Below, one piece after another: positions 1-9,785 of a stretch of DNA of 64,000 nucleotides. The stretch comes from Pyrenula massariospora (taxonomy: Eukaryota; Ascomycota; Eurotiomycetes; Pyrenulales; Pyrenulaceae), in contig JAGFMI010000013.1 in assembly GCA_021030905.1 (NCBI GenBank), forward strand, positions 124,001-188,000, given 5' to 3'. The notes below the pieces were generated by a model. That model made no database searches, was not told the DNA's origin, and saw only the letters and a list, made by a program, of their open reading frames with translations. Every line of letters starts with the position of its first letter. Within the stretch, counting starts at the first letter, position 1. The position numbers were made by a program, and so were the translations under genes.

Positions 1-3000
1 ACCTTTGAGTCGCAGATGAACATCGCCGTCTCCTTTCCAATTGACTAGAATTCGAGAATGAAAGCTCAATCGAATCTTATCCCAAAAGCCGACCCTATCA
101 CTGGGATCTATCTCAGGCTTAGTGAAGTTTTCAATAATCATCATCATGTCTTGTATCACAGGCTGGTACGATGTACCCCAAGAGATCGTTGTAGCCTGGC
201 TTGTATTGATGTCAATGACAGCATCCGTGTAAGTCTTTACAGGGGAAACGGTCCTCCTAATGTCCAGCGCGAAGCCAGGCAGCTCATTACCATCTTGACC
301 GTGCCGCGGTGGAATTACGTTGACCTTGACATGCCGCATAGATTGAAAGTCGCGAAATTCCTCTGCAATAACAAGATCTGTTCTCAAGGACCAACTGGGA
401 AGTCGAGCGGACTGACCAGGTCTTATAGCGGGTATGTGCAGTAGATTGAGCGGATAGTCGCGTAACATGACTCGAGCTTCGCCCATATCTAGCGAGATAT
501 TCATAGGGATTAGAAGGGAGTATTTCATGTCGTATGGCATACCCTTCCCAATTCTATGCAAATATTTTGGTAACTCCGTGATGGGAAAAGAGGGTTTGTC
601 GATGATCAGATGAAGGTCACTAATTATGCTAGTCATTAGGCCGGGCCGGTTCGGGATGCTGAGAATTCGTTCGGTTTCTTCAACGTCAGTGGGTGGCTCG
701 TCTGCTCCAGCAAACATGTGTCGAATATCTTTGATAGCTTTGTTTTGCATTTGGAGAACCCCGTCTATTCTTTTCTTCCAACTGCGAGCGTTGAACTCCT
801 TCAATTTCTGCTCTGCAGTCTTAATAGAGACTCTAGCAGAGCTCGAGAACAGGCAGACACCATCGGGATCATATCTCATCTGACGAGAATGTGCCTTACG
901 ACCTCGTGAAGACGAGCGGTGTCGAACACGTCCGTCTGCACTCTTGCTTCGCTTCTGTTCCTGGCTACGACGGTGTGTCTGCGAGTCACGATTGGCAGAC
1001 ACACTTCTAAACCTAGACGGATTTCTGCGGAGCTCGCCTTCCTCCATTTTTTTAATTTTCATCTTGAACGCCCCTTCGCGCGCGAGACGCTGCTTCTGTT
1101 CAACGATTCCCACGTGGTAAATGCAATTGAGTTTCCACTCAAATGGATCATCCTCTAACTCGACGCTCAGAGCTTTACTTCTTAGAGAAACCCTTGGGAC
1201 ACTCTTTGGACTTTCCGGTGGCTTCTCTAGGATGTATTCATTCGACCTCGTCTTAAATCGATGATGGAGTTGTTCCATGGCTTTCAAGCTGTTCACGAAA
1301 TTGTCGAATATCTTGTACATGACTAGCCCATGTGGAACGGCGAGACGAATAAAGTCGGATGATACATCAAGAGACTTTTCCTCAATAAAATTTGATCCTT
1401 GTTTCCGCTTGCCTTGTCTTAGATCTACGCGAACTGCATTCATACTGAGAACTCTAGCCCAAACATGCTTCATGCGAGGCGCTTCTGCATGAAGGCGGAG
1501 CAAGTGAGAGCGAAGGAATGGCGCCGACCAACGGTGACGACCTGCAGTGATGTCGTAGAATTGCAAGAGTAAAGGAGGGTCAGCAGGCATCGATGCTTTG
1601 ATTTGAACAAGCGATGCTTTGACATCCACTGTTACAAGCTCAGGTGTTGATCTTGACGATGTTCCGTGATGGTGTGCTTCAGGTTTGCTTCGTCCCCGTG
1701 ACGTTGTACTTTGTGCTTTTACTCCTTTCTGGAGCAACCCAGGGCCAAGGAAGGCGTCGTTGATGACCATAGCAGCAACACCAAGAGAATAGTATCGATA
1801 TAGAGAAAGATGAAGATAGATGGCTCGAAGCGCTGAGTTGATATGAAAGATACTACCTTGGAGGTCACTCGAAGTGCTCAATGCAACCTCAAATCGAGGT
1901 AGAGAGAGGAAGGTTTGTGGATCCCACGCATCTGTGGACTCGATCACGAATCCTTCAAGTCCTCGCACATGAGTTGCTAGTCTTCGACCGTCGGTAGGGC
2001 CTTGAGTGTGTTTCTTAGAAGGGGATGACCTTGTAGGCGACAATAGAGGCCCGTCCGATGCTATGGACGTATTAGTTCCTCTTCGTCGCGAAGATGATGG
2101 CCTCCTTCGAAGGTCAGTTCTCTCCGCAACGTAATTGGCATTCCATGATTCAAGCTGGATCGCAATACCGCGAGAGACCTGGGTCAGACCAGGGTCGACT
2201 CCCGCAATCTCCAGCCCGAAGTCGGAGCCTTCAAACTCAAGCTCCACGAGCCAAAAGGGGATCCGTCGAATAAAGCTCGTTGAAGGAGGATCAGAGGGGA
2301 CATTTAATCTTTCCGGTTGAACATGATCCTTAAGATGAGTGAGAATGTTTTGAATGCCTGAAATGACTTCCTTTTTGACCAAATGAGCGGAAAATGTCTT
2401 CAGACTGCCGCTGACGGTAACAGCAACTTCGTCTGTCGCACTGAGTTGGGTCTTGATATCTAACGCCTCAGTAGTCAAGAGGTCGTGACAATCACCGTCG
2501 GCGTTCTGATAATAAAGACGGTGCACAGATACGCGAAATATCGAAGTCAGAGAATAGTGCATGTCGCTAGCTGTAGAGTGTGACGACTCTATGTCCAGCG
2601 AAATTGATGAAATCGACGAGATGAGAAGGTCGTAGTCATCAGGACTTTTATACACGGGATCTGACACAGGTAGTGTAAATCTGATAACTGGTTCTTGTAT
2701 CGATAACTTGATACTCGCCTTTGGCAACAACCTTGATATGAGTCGGTGATTATTCTTTGTATCTGCCGCCGATGCAGGTTGTCGAGCTTGTTGAATAGCG
2801 AGTAGTTGTGAGAGATGTTGAGGTTCCAGGTCGATAGAAGGAGACGTCACGACTAAATTAGCAAAAAGAACATTGGCATTCCTCTCAGCCGCATCATTCG
2901 AAGTTGCTACGCTGATAGTCTTGGATGGCAAAGTCGTTCTCATGGTCGTTGTAGCCATCGGTATGTACATTAGTTTCACCCCGTCGCGTGTCCCATCGTC

Positions 3001-4230
3001 AAGCGAAACAGAAACCGAGACTGCTGCAAGAAGGGCTTGGTGTGCGACATCGTTTTTTGAAAAGTACATTCGGTGAGCAGGCGTTCTCTGATCGAGACGA
3101 TGCAGATCTATGCCGATTTCATGAGCGACGATATTGGCACAAAATTGTTGTTCAGTCCCTGGTAGTGACCTAATATCCTTAGAAACGCGGATGAAACTGA
3201 GACCCATTTGAATTTCTTGGACTCCTCTCAGTAACGAGCTAATGAATTCCCTCGAATCAGCCACGGTTTGAACGATACTTTCCTCGCGTTTACCGGGGTT
3301 GTCAAGCTCGTTGACGACGTCTTCAAAAGAAATTTCTTGCACATCTTTCTCGAGCATATCCTCATGGGTCTGTGATAATTCTTTCGACCGCTCAAAGAAG
3401 AAGATAACGTCATCAATTGGAACGTGGAGCCTTCCCAATTTGACCGATATTGAGCTATCTCTCAGACCAGGCCGCTCCTTGTATAGAAGACCGTGAACAT
3501 TGATGCTCATCGCGTCTAGAACCTCAAGGGGTTCTTTACCATGTAGCCCGAGCATCACGCTCCTTACTGTCAAAATCCACTCGGCAGGACTCTGCTCGCC
3601 TGAGGGATCTTTTTTGTGCCTGAACAGCTTTCCACGATCGACCATTTTCCGTCTCGTATCAACTGCAAGTGACAAAGATCCCACTTGAATAGCGCCAACG
3701 TCCGCGATTTTTATGCTAGTATTATTGGCAACGACATCCACCAGGCACAGCCACTGTATTTTACTATGGATACTCTTGATCTTCTCTTTAACATTAGTCA
3801 GTCTCTTCCAAAACTGTGTCCGACCTCCTCTAGTATGTTTCGATCGGTGCGACGGCGATTCGGAGGTCGAAGATGCGCTCTTGGTTTTTTGCCCTGTAGA
3901 GCCATTCTCAGAGATATGAGCTGTTTCGTCAGAAGCCGATTTTGGCACACTTCCGTATGTTCGAGGATCGAAAGTGATTTTGAGCTCTGTGAATCGCAGG
4001 CTGATCCATGTTGGCTGGGCAAACGTTGGTGTATGTAGTGAGAGACCTAATCCACGTAGATCGAAATGTAGACCTTCCCGGGGAGTATACGCTATCCGTC
4101 GCAGAGACAAATAACCTACTCGTTGGATCGAAATGCCAGTCGCAATCCGAATAATGGCGAAGAAGACAAAACTCGATAGATACAAGAGCAGGACGACTCC
4201 CGCTATTGACGTAGCATTTAGTAGCGCCAT
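1..4230 (-). CDS. FMP27: FMP27/BLTP2-type bridge-like lipid transfer protein, N-terminal 1410 residues
   Basis: A single open frame runs from an ATG at 4230 to the left edge with no intron seen; 1410 residues are visible and the C-terminal part is missing. The family (yeast Fmp27/Hob, animal BLTP2/Hobbit) forms long hydrophobic-groove proteins that move lipid at ER contact sites, and fungal members are usually two to three thousand residues. Seen here: one N-terminal membrane anchor (VVLLLYLSSFVFFAIIRIA, about residues 12-30), then the conserved stretch GYLSLRRIAYTPREG and paired FAQPTWISLR, long beta-rich segments, and near residue 1380 the motif VGFWDKIRLSFHSRI that marks the start of the FMP27 GFWDK domain. 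The anchor and GFWDK motif together make the family call strong; the lipid-transfer role is family knowledge, not visible in the sequence. Confidence 0.9.
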   Translation of the reverse strand, partial: MALLNATSIAGVVLLLYLSSFVFFAIIRIATGISIQRVGYLSLRRIAYTPREGLHFDLRGLGLSLHTPTFAQPTWISLRFTELKITFDPRTYGSVPKSASDETAHISENGSTGQKTKSASSTSESPSHRSKHTRGGRTQFWKRLTNVKEKIKSIHSKIQWLCLVDVVANNTSIKIADVGAIQVGSLSLAVDTRRKMVDRGKLFRHKKDPSGEQSPAEWILTVRSVMLGLHGKEPLEVLDAMSINVHGLLYKERPGLRDSSISVKLGRLHVPIDDVIFFFERSKELSQTHEDMLEKDVQEISFEDVVNELDNPGKREESIVQTVADSREFISSLLRGVQEIQMGLSFIRVSKDIRSLPGTEQQFCANIVAHEIGIDLHRLDQRTPAHRMYFSKNDVAHQALLAAVSVSVSLDDGTRDGVKLMYIPMATTTMRTTLPSKTISVATSNDAAERNANVLFANLVVTSPSIDLEPQHLSQLLAIQQARQPASAADTKNNHRLISRLLPKASIKLSIQEPVIRFTLPVSDPVYKSPDDYDLLISSISSISLDIESSHSTASDMHYSLTSIFRVSVHRLYYQNADGDCHDLLTTEALDIKTQLSATDEVAVTVSGSLKTFSAHLVKKEVISGIQNILTHLKDHVQPERLNVPSDPPSTSFIRRIPFWLVELEFEGSDFGLEIAGVDPGLTQVSRGIAIQLESWNANYVAERTDLRRRPSSSRRRGTNTSIASDGPLLSPTRSSPSKKHTQGPTDGRRLATHVRGLEGFVIESTDAWDPQTFLSLPRFEVALSTSSDLQGSIFHINSALRAIYLHLSLYRYYSLGVAAMVINDAFLGPGLLQKGVKAQSTTSRGRSKPEAHHHGTSSRSTPELVTVDVKASLVQIKASMPADPPLLLQFYDITAGRHRWSAPFLRSHLLRLHAEAPRMKHVWARVLSMNAVRVDLRQGKRKQGSNFIEEKSLDVSSDFIRLAVPHGLVMYKIFDNFVNSLKAMEQLHHRFKTRSNEYILEKPPESPKSVPRVSLRSKALSVELEDDPFEWKLNCIYHVGIVEQKQRLAREGAFKMKIKKMEEGELRRNPSRFRSVSANRDSQTHRRSQEQKRSKSADGRVRHRSSSRGRKAHSRQMRYDPDGVCLFSSSARVSIKTAEQKLKEFNARSWKKRIDGVLQMQNKAIKDIRHMFAGADEPPTDVEETERILSIPNRPGLMTSIISDLHLIIDKPSFPITELPKYLHRIGKGMPYDMKYSLLIPMNISLDMGEARVMLRDYPLNLLHIPAIRPGQSARLPSWSLRTDLVIAEEFRDFQSMRHVKVNVIPPRHGQDGNELPGFALDIRRTVSPVKTYTDAVIDINTSQATTISWGTSYQPVIQDMMMIIENFTKPEIDPSDRVGFWDKIRLSFHSRILVNWKGDGDVHLRLKG

Positions 4231-5009
4231 TATCGTAGGTAGTCGCCCCGAATTTGTCCACACCCCTTAACCACCTTCGCCGAGCTGAGAATCAGCAAGA
4301 AGATCTTGAACCTCATCTCAAGCGATATAGCTCGGACGGCTTTGCCGTCATTCCCTCGATTTCAAACGTTGTAGGCTTGTTATGGAACCTGCCATGGTCC
4401 GGAATCCCAAAGAGACGCAAGTCTGGCCGATATTTCGTAGGATCGCGCTCGAAGGCGACACTTGGATTCGACGGCCGAAGAATTGATTCAACGGAGTTCT
4501 AGTTTCAGATGTAGACCTAGGTGTGGCGCACCTTTCCGAGCGAGAATTGTTGGATGCGACTAAAGCATTACGCAAATATGGACATGGATAGCTGCGAGAG
4601 ATCGGTCTCGTCGGCTAGCCGCGCCGAGCTCCCCCGCGATATTGAAGCCGAAGATCTGCCAGATATAATTTAGTCTATGATAGAGAGCCAGGTCGGAAAC
4701 ATAGCTCGAGAGAAACAGATATATGGACAGTTTGAAAATTTTAGACCACTTTTTGTCAAGTCTGCAGGTGCTGGTGCGAAAAGCTACGCCTGTTGACTAT
4801 TTCACGCAGTTCAATTTTGTGGAAAGCATAGCGTAATAGAATATCATTCCTATGCACGTCCCTCAAATGAACCCTATGTGACACCAAGATTTCCATAGAA
4901 GGTTTCAAACGAGCCATGGGTATCAGGAACAGTACCTTCGCCTCGCGAGCGACATGCAACGCCTTATGCAGAATTTCCGAGCAATTGCGCCACCGAAATC
5001 AAACCACTA
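4231..5009. other. Intergenic, FMP27 promoter side
   Basis: No gene supported. The region separates the 5' end of FMP27 from the 3' end of the SEC2-like gene and should hold the FMP27 promoter. Frames present are short and lack splice or composition support. Confidence 0.6.
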
Positions 5010-5756
5010 TCATAACCCTCCCCCTCCTTGACCAAGCATGTTTCTCACCCTCTCCACTCTCTCCACTGCTCCCTCAAGCCTCTCAAGTCTTCTTCTCTTC
5101 TCTATATCTCGTTTCTCTAATAGTTCAACCCTCTCTTCTAATTTGGCCCTCGCCTTCCTCTCTGCCGCAACCATCTCATTCGCTTGCCCAAATAGCTGCG
5201 CAGTCAAGTCTTCGAGTTCGGACTGCGCCGTTCTGAGTGAGGATTCCGCATGCTGGCGAAGCGTCCTTTCTTTGGCGAGTTGTGCTGGCAGATCGGCGTC
5301 AGCAGAATTCACCAGCGCGCTAGTAGATTGCGATGCCTGGGTCAAGTTTCCCGGCGGGAGGCCTGGGGTCGGCGGATTTGACGAGTTGCCACGGCGTTGA
5401 AGGAACCCTGTCAATGAGGACAAGCGACCAGAATTTGGAGCGTGATTTGGTTCAGGTAAGGGAGAGGCGAAAGAGCTGGAGGGGTTGCTATGTCGATTTT
5501 GCGCATTGACGCGGAGATTTCGCAATTCGTCTTCGTAGTCAGCGTTTTTATCGGCTAATTAAACAATCTTATGAGCTTTATGCTTGAACTATGGCAGAGA
5601 TGGAGCCTTACCAGCAGCAGCGGCTTTTTGACTGAGGAGCTTGAGCTGACTCTCAAGCTCAGAGATTCGCTGCTGTGCATGGCCAGACACACTGCGACCA
5701 CATTGTGGGCAGCTCAGTGTTGTGCCAATTGGATTTCTGCTAAGATCAACGGACAT
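5010..5756 (-). CDS. SEC2: SEC2-type Rab GDP/GTP exchange factor, short form
   Basis: Two exons, 5756-5612 and 5554-5010 (57-nt intron, phase 1), give 229 residues. Sec2 proteins activate the secretory Rab Sec4/Rab8 on exocytic vesicles through a long parallel coiled coil. Seen: an N-terminal CPQCG pair of cysteines near residues 16-19, a first coiled-coil segment (RISELESQLKLLSQKAA, running into DYEDELRNLR), a Ser/Pro-rich linker, then the hallmark Sec2 helix from about residue 140 with AQLFGQANEMVAAERKARAK followed by LEERVELLEKRD. The protein is much shorter than yeast Sec2 (about 760 residues) and ends just after the exchange helix, so the regulatory tail is absent. The start is uncertain: an AG at about 5740 could instead be an acceptor joining a Ser/Pro-rich upstream exon that begins at an ATG at 6033. 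Confidence 0.82.
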
Positions 5757-6526
5757 TCAGTCGTTTATGCACGCCTAGGACTGTTGACGTTGCAGTTTCG
5801 AGGGAACTGCTGAAACATTCTTGTGGAGAGGTCGCAGACACAATGCATTCACACCAGAAGGTCTTTACAAAGAAAATTCGAGTAATGAAGTTGCTGCTGA
5901 AGAAAACGGAAGCAAGAGGCGGGACATCGCCAAGTGATTGTGTCGAGGTTCCTCGTGATTCTGATACAGAACACAGCCTCGGCGGAGATAGATTGGTTGT
6001 TAGCTCAGCCTCGTCGCAGGGCAGAGACACCATCCCTGAGGTATAACAGCCTCCCGCGCACCGTCCTCCAGAGGGACAATTTATTGTTTACTACGACAAA
6101 TTTGAACGGACCTTACGAGGCTGAGATACTACGATATTTTAGAACTGATACTAGGTTTGATTTGAGAGAATCGGCGACGATTTGCAAACATTCTATGACT
6201 GTGCCTGGCACAACATAAGCTGAGTCTCTCAGCGAGCATACTTTTCAGAACCTCCTTCCTATATGCTCATAGAAGGACGATGTCTGGTAAGACATTGCCG
6301 GGCCAAGGCTGACATGTGCCCATACAGAAAGGCGAAATGCGGAAACGTATGTCGGGCATATTTCCTCACAAATCAAAGTGAAGACCAATGATCCCGCTAT
6401 CTCTTAGTACGCCATTACGCCAGAGAGGAAGTTTTAGAGAGAAGATCAGGAAGAAAGGGGGGAAGAGGCTGTCACAGAGACACAACCTATTCCTAGTCGG
6501 AGCCCGGGTTCGACACGCTAGGTAGC
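5757..6526. other. Intergenic between SEC2-like gene and TIF3
   Basis: Holds the SEC2-like promoter and the TIF3 3' region. An open minus-strand frame from an ATG at 6033 encodes about 40 Ser/Pro-rich residues of the kind found at Sec2 N-termini and could be an upstream exon; otherwise I see no gene or repeat. Confidence 0.5.
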
Positions 6527-8498
6527 TCAGGAGGCGACTGCCCTAGTGGTTTGCTGGTTACTTCGCCGATTGTTGCGCTGCTTGGTTGGAATCGTGCTCC
6601 AGCCTTCTTCTTCGAGCGAGTTGGCAGTCCCCTCGACCGGGGTCTCGCTGGCCTTAGAAGCCGATTTCCTCCAGCTGCTTCCTCCCTTGTTCGATGGGAT
6701 ATCACGGACGATCTCTTTGGGCTTGACCGCTTTGTCTTCGGCTAAACCCTCTTGCTCAGGGTCATCTTCCTCCAAGTCTTCATCATCAGCGCTCATTCCG
6801 TTTGGACCTTCACTAGCTCTGCGCAGGATCTCAAAGTTCTTGCCCGACTGGGTAACTTCCGCTCCATTTTCCTTTTCTCCATTTGTTTCAGCCGAGTTAT
6901 CGCCTTTCTCAGTAGCAGCCTTCTCCTTTGCTTCACGAGCCAGCCTTTTTTCTTCGGCTTTCTCAGCTTTTGCCTTCTCCTCGGCGTCTTTCTTCTGGCG
7001 CAAGGCTATTTGGTGCTTCTCCTCGATTTGCTTTTCCTTACTTGCAGTATCTACAGGTCTTGCTGCTCCAAAAGGACTGGCCTTAGAGTCTGTTGTCGAA
7101 GCAGCAGGCGAAAGACCTGGTTCCGCTTCGGAGACAGTCCTCTTCTGAAGGTTTAGCTTAGGACGAACGACGGGAGCAGGAGCAACTGCGGGAGAGGGAG
7201 GGGTACTGGCTTCTCGGGAAGGTGTGGGCGATTTGGCGGGCATGTCGGGTCTCATCTTTGACCGCCATTGATTATCAAGGTCAGCAGCAGTAGGTGTTCG
7301 CTCAATCGGCGGAGCCCTTTCCTGGAATTCACGCCGAGGGGGCCGTGATCCATCTTGAGACCTGCCTTCTCCCCAGGCCGGAGAATTCTTCCTGAAATGT
7401 GGGCCATCTTTGCTTCTTGGTCGACCTCCTTCCCGAACGCCAGAAGGCGCATTTGCGGCCGGAGAGAGTGGCCCTTTTCTTTCCCAATTTCCAAAGTCAC
7501 GAATTTTTCCATCACTTTCAAAGCCACGGCGAACACTGCCCCGCTCGCTGCCGGCATCGGACATGGCGTCCAAATTGCGACCAAAGTTCGCGCGGTCAAG
7601 GTTTGAGCGATCAAAATTAGGACGGTCTGAGACCCTGCGAGATTGCTGGTTTGGCAGGTCTGGGAGAGGACCTTTTCTCGACCAATCACTGAAGTCACGA
7701 GATTCTTGACGATCTTTAGCTATTCCAAGAGTCAGCGGGATGATGATTTTCCAGGACAGGGTATCATCGTTGGAACTTACGAGGTTCTGCCACACTCACT
7801 CGGATCATGCGGCCGCCGAGACTTGAGCCGCTATAAGTAAGTGCTTTTTTGAGTCCCTCAAGCGTACCAAATTCCACATATCCAAAGCCTTTCGGCTTGT
7901 GATCCAGCTTGTCCTCAACGATTCTGACGTTTGTGACTGCGCAATCACCAAAAAAATCGCTAACATCAGAGGAGGTGGTATCGAATGCCATATTTCCAAG
8001 ATGGGCGGTATATGGCGGTTGGGTTGGGAGGGGAAGGTCATTGCGAGGTGTAAAGCCGCGATCTATATCGAGATCAGTATTTCCACTCTGGGCTGTAAAT
8101 CTCGAGTAAACGTACCAGTATACCCATTGCCGATACCTGGAGCCGAACTGAAAGCACGCCGGTCGCTGTTGTATGAGGTACGACTTTCTGGCGCTGCTTT
8201 GGGAATCAGCACACTTTTCACAGAATGATAGCCAGAGTATGTAGATTGGAAAATACCGGGTATAGGCATATCTTCCATTTCGTCGGCCCATGATCCATAA
8301 TCTTTGAAATGTCAGCGACCTAGTTTTGAAAGTGCCCAAGGTTACATGCTCTCATCTTGTAAGAAGGTCCCGAGGGACATCTTCTGATTTTTGGCTTTGG
8401 GCGCTGTTGATTTACGTTAGCCATCACCATCTTGTGAGGTGCATTTATAGAGATTCTCTGATAAATCTCTCCAAAATACGAGCGCTAAACTGACCCAT
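6527..8498 (-). CDS. TIF3: Translation initiation factor eIF4B (TIF3)
   Basis: Five exons: 8498-8495, 8403-8350, 8301-8116, 8062-7781, 7719-6527, giving 572 residues with phases that all agree. eIF4B is an RNA-binding cofactor of the eIF4A helicase during mRNA scanning. Seen: the conserved N-terminus MAPKAKNQKMSLGTFL, then GSWADEMEDMPIP, an RRM at about residues 98-175 (AHLGNMAF as RNP2, KGFGYVEF as RNP1), two copies of the family repeat (RDFSDWSRKGPL and RDFGNWERKGPL), a Pro/Ser-rich region, a long Lys/Glu/Ala helix and a tail with EEEGWSTIP. Two oddities: the first coding exon is only four nucleotides (ATGG), and intron 2 fits only as a GC-AG intron (donor GCATGT). If the 4-nt exon is wrong, translation could start at the ATG of MSLGTFL in exon 2. 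Confidence 0.9.
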
Positions 8499-8890
8499 GA
8501 TTACGGTAGGAAGACGGGCAAACGCGCACGAAACAATATGCGCTTTTGCCTCAAGGACGTTTCGAGGATCGCAAGAGTCTACTCGAGGCGAACGAGAAAG
8601 GTACGTGCGGCCGCGATGAGGGTTTTTTCGATTCGGAAATGATGTCGCTGCCCTCGTGCAGGAGAGACAGGACAAACGGTGGTGGGATTCGTGTAGTAGT
8701 AAGGGCCAGTGAGCGGGAAGACGGGAAAATCTTCAGGCCCGCCAGATTGGGGTTTACCGCATTGCGCTAAGCGGAGTTGGACGAGATCCCTCGGAAGACG
8801 AGGCAGTTTGAAGCACACGATAATTAAGCCGTCATTCGAAGTATATATCTGGCGACGCACTCCAGCCTTTTTTGTCGCATTACCCTTCTG
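8499..8890. promoter_or_regulatory. Divergent promoter region, TIF3 / TIM17-like gene
   Basis: 392 bp between two divergent start codons. No further gene seen. A shared bidirectional promoter is an inference from the arrangement; no specific binding site can be assigned. Confidence 0.5.
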
Positions 8891-9684
8891 ATGTCGAGTT
8901 CTTCAGACAGAGCCAAGGCAATCAATCGCATCTTCTTCGACCCAATCCAGCCTGCGCTGATAGCTGGATCAGTCACTGGTATTTCCCCCTATTTTACAAC
9001 CTATAGCATCAGTCGTCACGATTTGATTCTTGATTTCCATTTTGTTAGACCCTCAGCCGTCTTGCAATTCCATGAATTGATCGCTTTTATGGTACAATAT
9101 AGTGCATTCTTACGTGTTGTTTAGGGGTCCTGGGAATAGCTTCAGGAGCAGTCGCGGGGACTCTTCAATCTACATCTCCAGTCATTTTCTCTGGGATCGC
9201 TGGACTACAGTGTTTCAGTCTTGGAACTAGCTTCTGGTGTATGAGACCTTTATGCACGGATTTTGCCAGCGGGGTGTTAACCTGAAATCTAGATTCTCGA
9301 GGAGCCCTTATCAAGGCTTTTGCAGAAGAAGACCCGTCTCCTTCGCAGAAACTCAAGTACAGTGCCGCCGCCGGATCATTTACCGGCGCTTTTAATGGCG
9401 CTCTAAGAGGCCGTCCTAACGTGATTCCGGCTACGATAGTCTTTACATCGATAGGTTTTATTGGACAAGCAGCCGTCAACTTTTCTGCCCAAGTTCGAAA
9501 GGATATTATAAACGGCCAAAGGAAGCCATTTTTACAGCGCGTGATGGATTCAAAATGGATGCCTCTAAAACCGATCTCGGACGAGGACTACATAAAGATA
9601 CTGGAGGAACGTGCTCTGAGCCTTGACGCTGAGATTGCGATTATTGACGACAAAATAAAGTCCCTAAGTTCCAAAGGTTCGTAA
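8891..9684 (+). CDS. TIM17/TIM22-like small membrane protein, uncharacterised
   Basis: Three exons, 8891-8978, 9125-9238 and 9293-9684, encode 197 residues with phase 1 at both junctions. Seen: four glycine/alanine-rich hydrophobic stretches, including ALIAGSVTGVLGIASGAVAG and SAAAGSFTGAFNGALRGRPN followed by VIPATIVFTSIGFIGQAAVN, then a hydrophilic C-terminal tail ending in a short helix. Small residues spaced in four membrane helices, and the GALRGRPNVIP turn, resemble the TIM17/TIM22/TIM23/TIMMDC1 superfamily of mitochondrial inner-membrane proteins. I cannot place it in a named subfamily; it is probably a lineage-specific TIM17-like protein of mitochondria. It starts 392 bp from the TIF3 start on the opposite strand. 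Confidence 0.78.
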
Positions 9685-9785
9685 AATGCACAGGCCATCT
9701 TGCGCTTGTCTTTATGGATCTAGTCGTCACCTCTTAGCGCTCGCCGTGCTAGAGTATCAGTATGACTTGTTTGCCACTCGACACT

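Noticed and set aside
6490-6540. GGGTTCGAC word suggesting a tRNA T arm
   Set aside because: It lies at the end of the TIF3 gene and the flanks do not fold into a cloverleaf.
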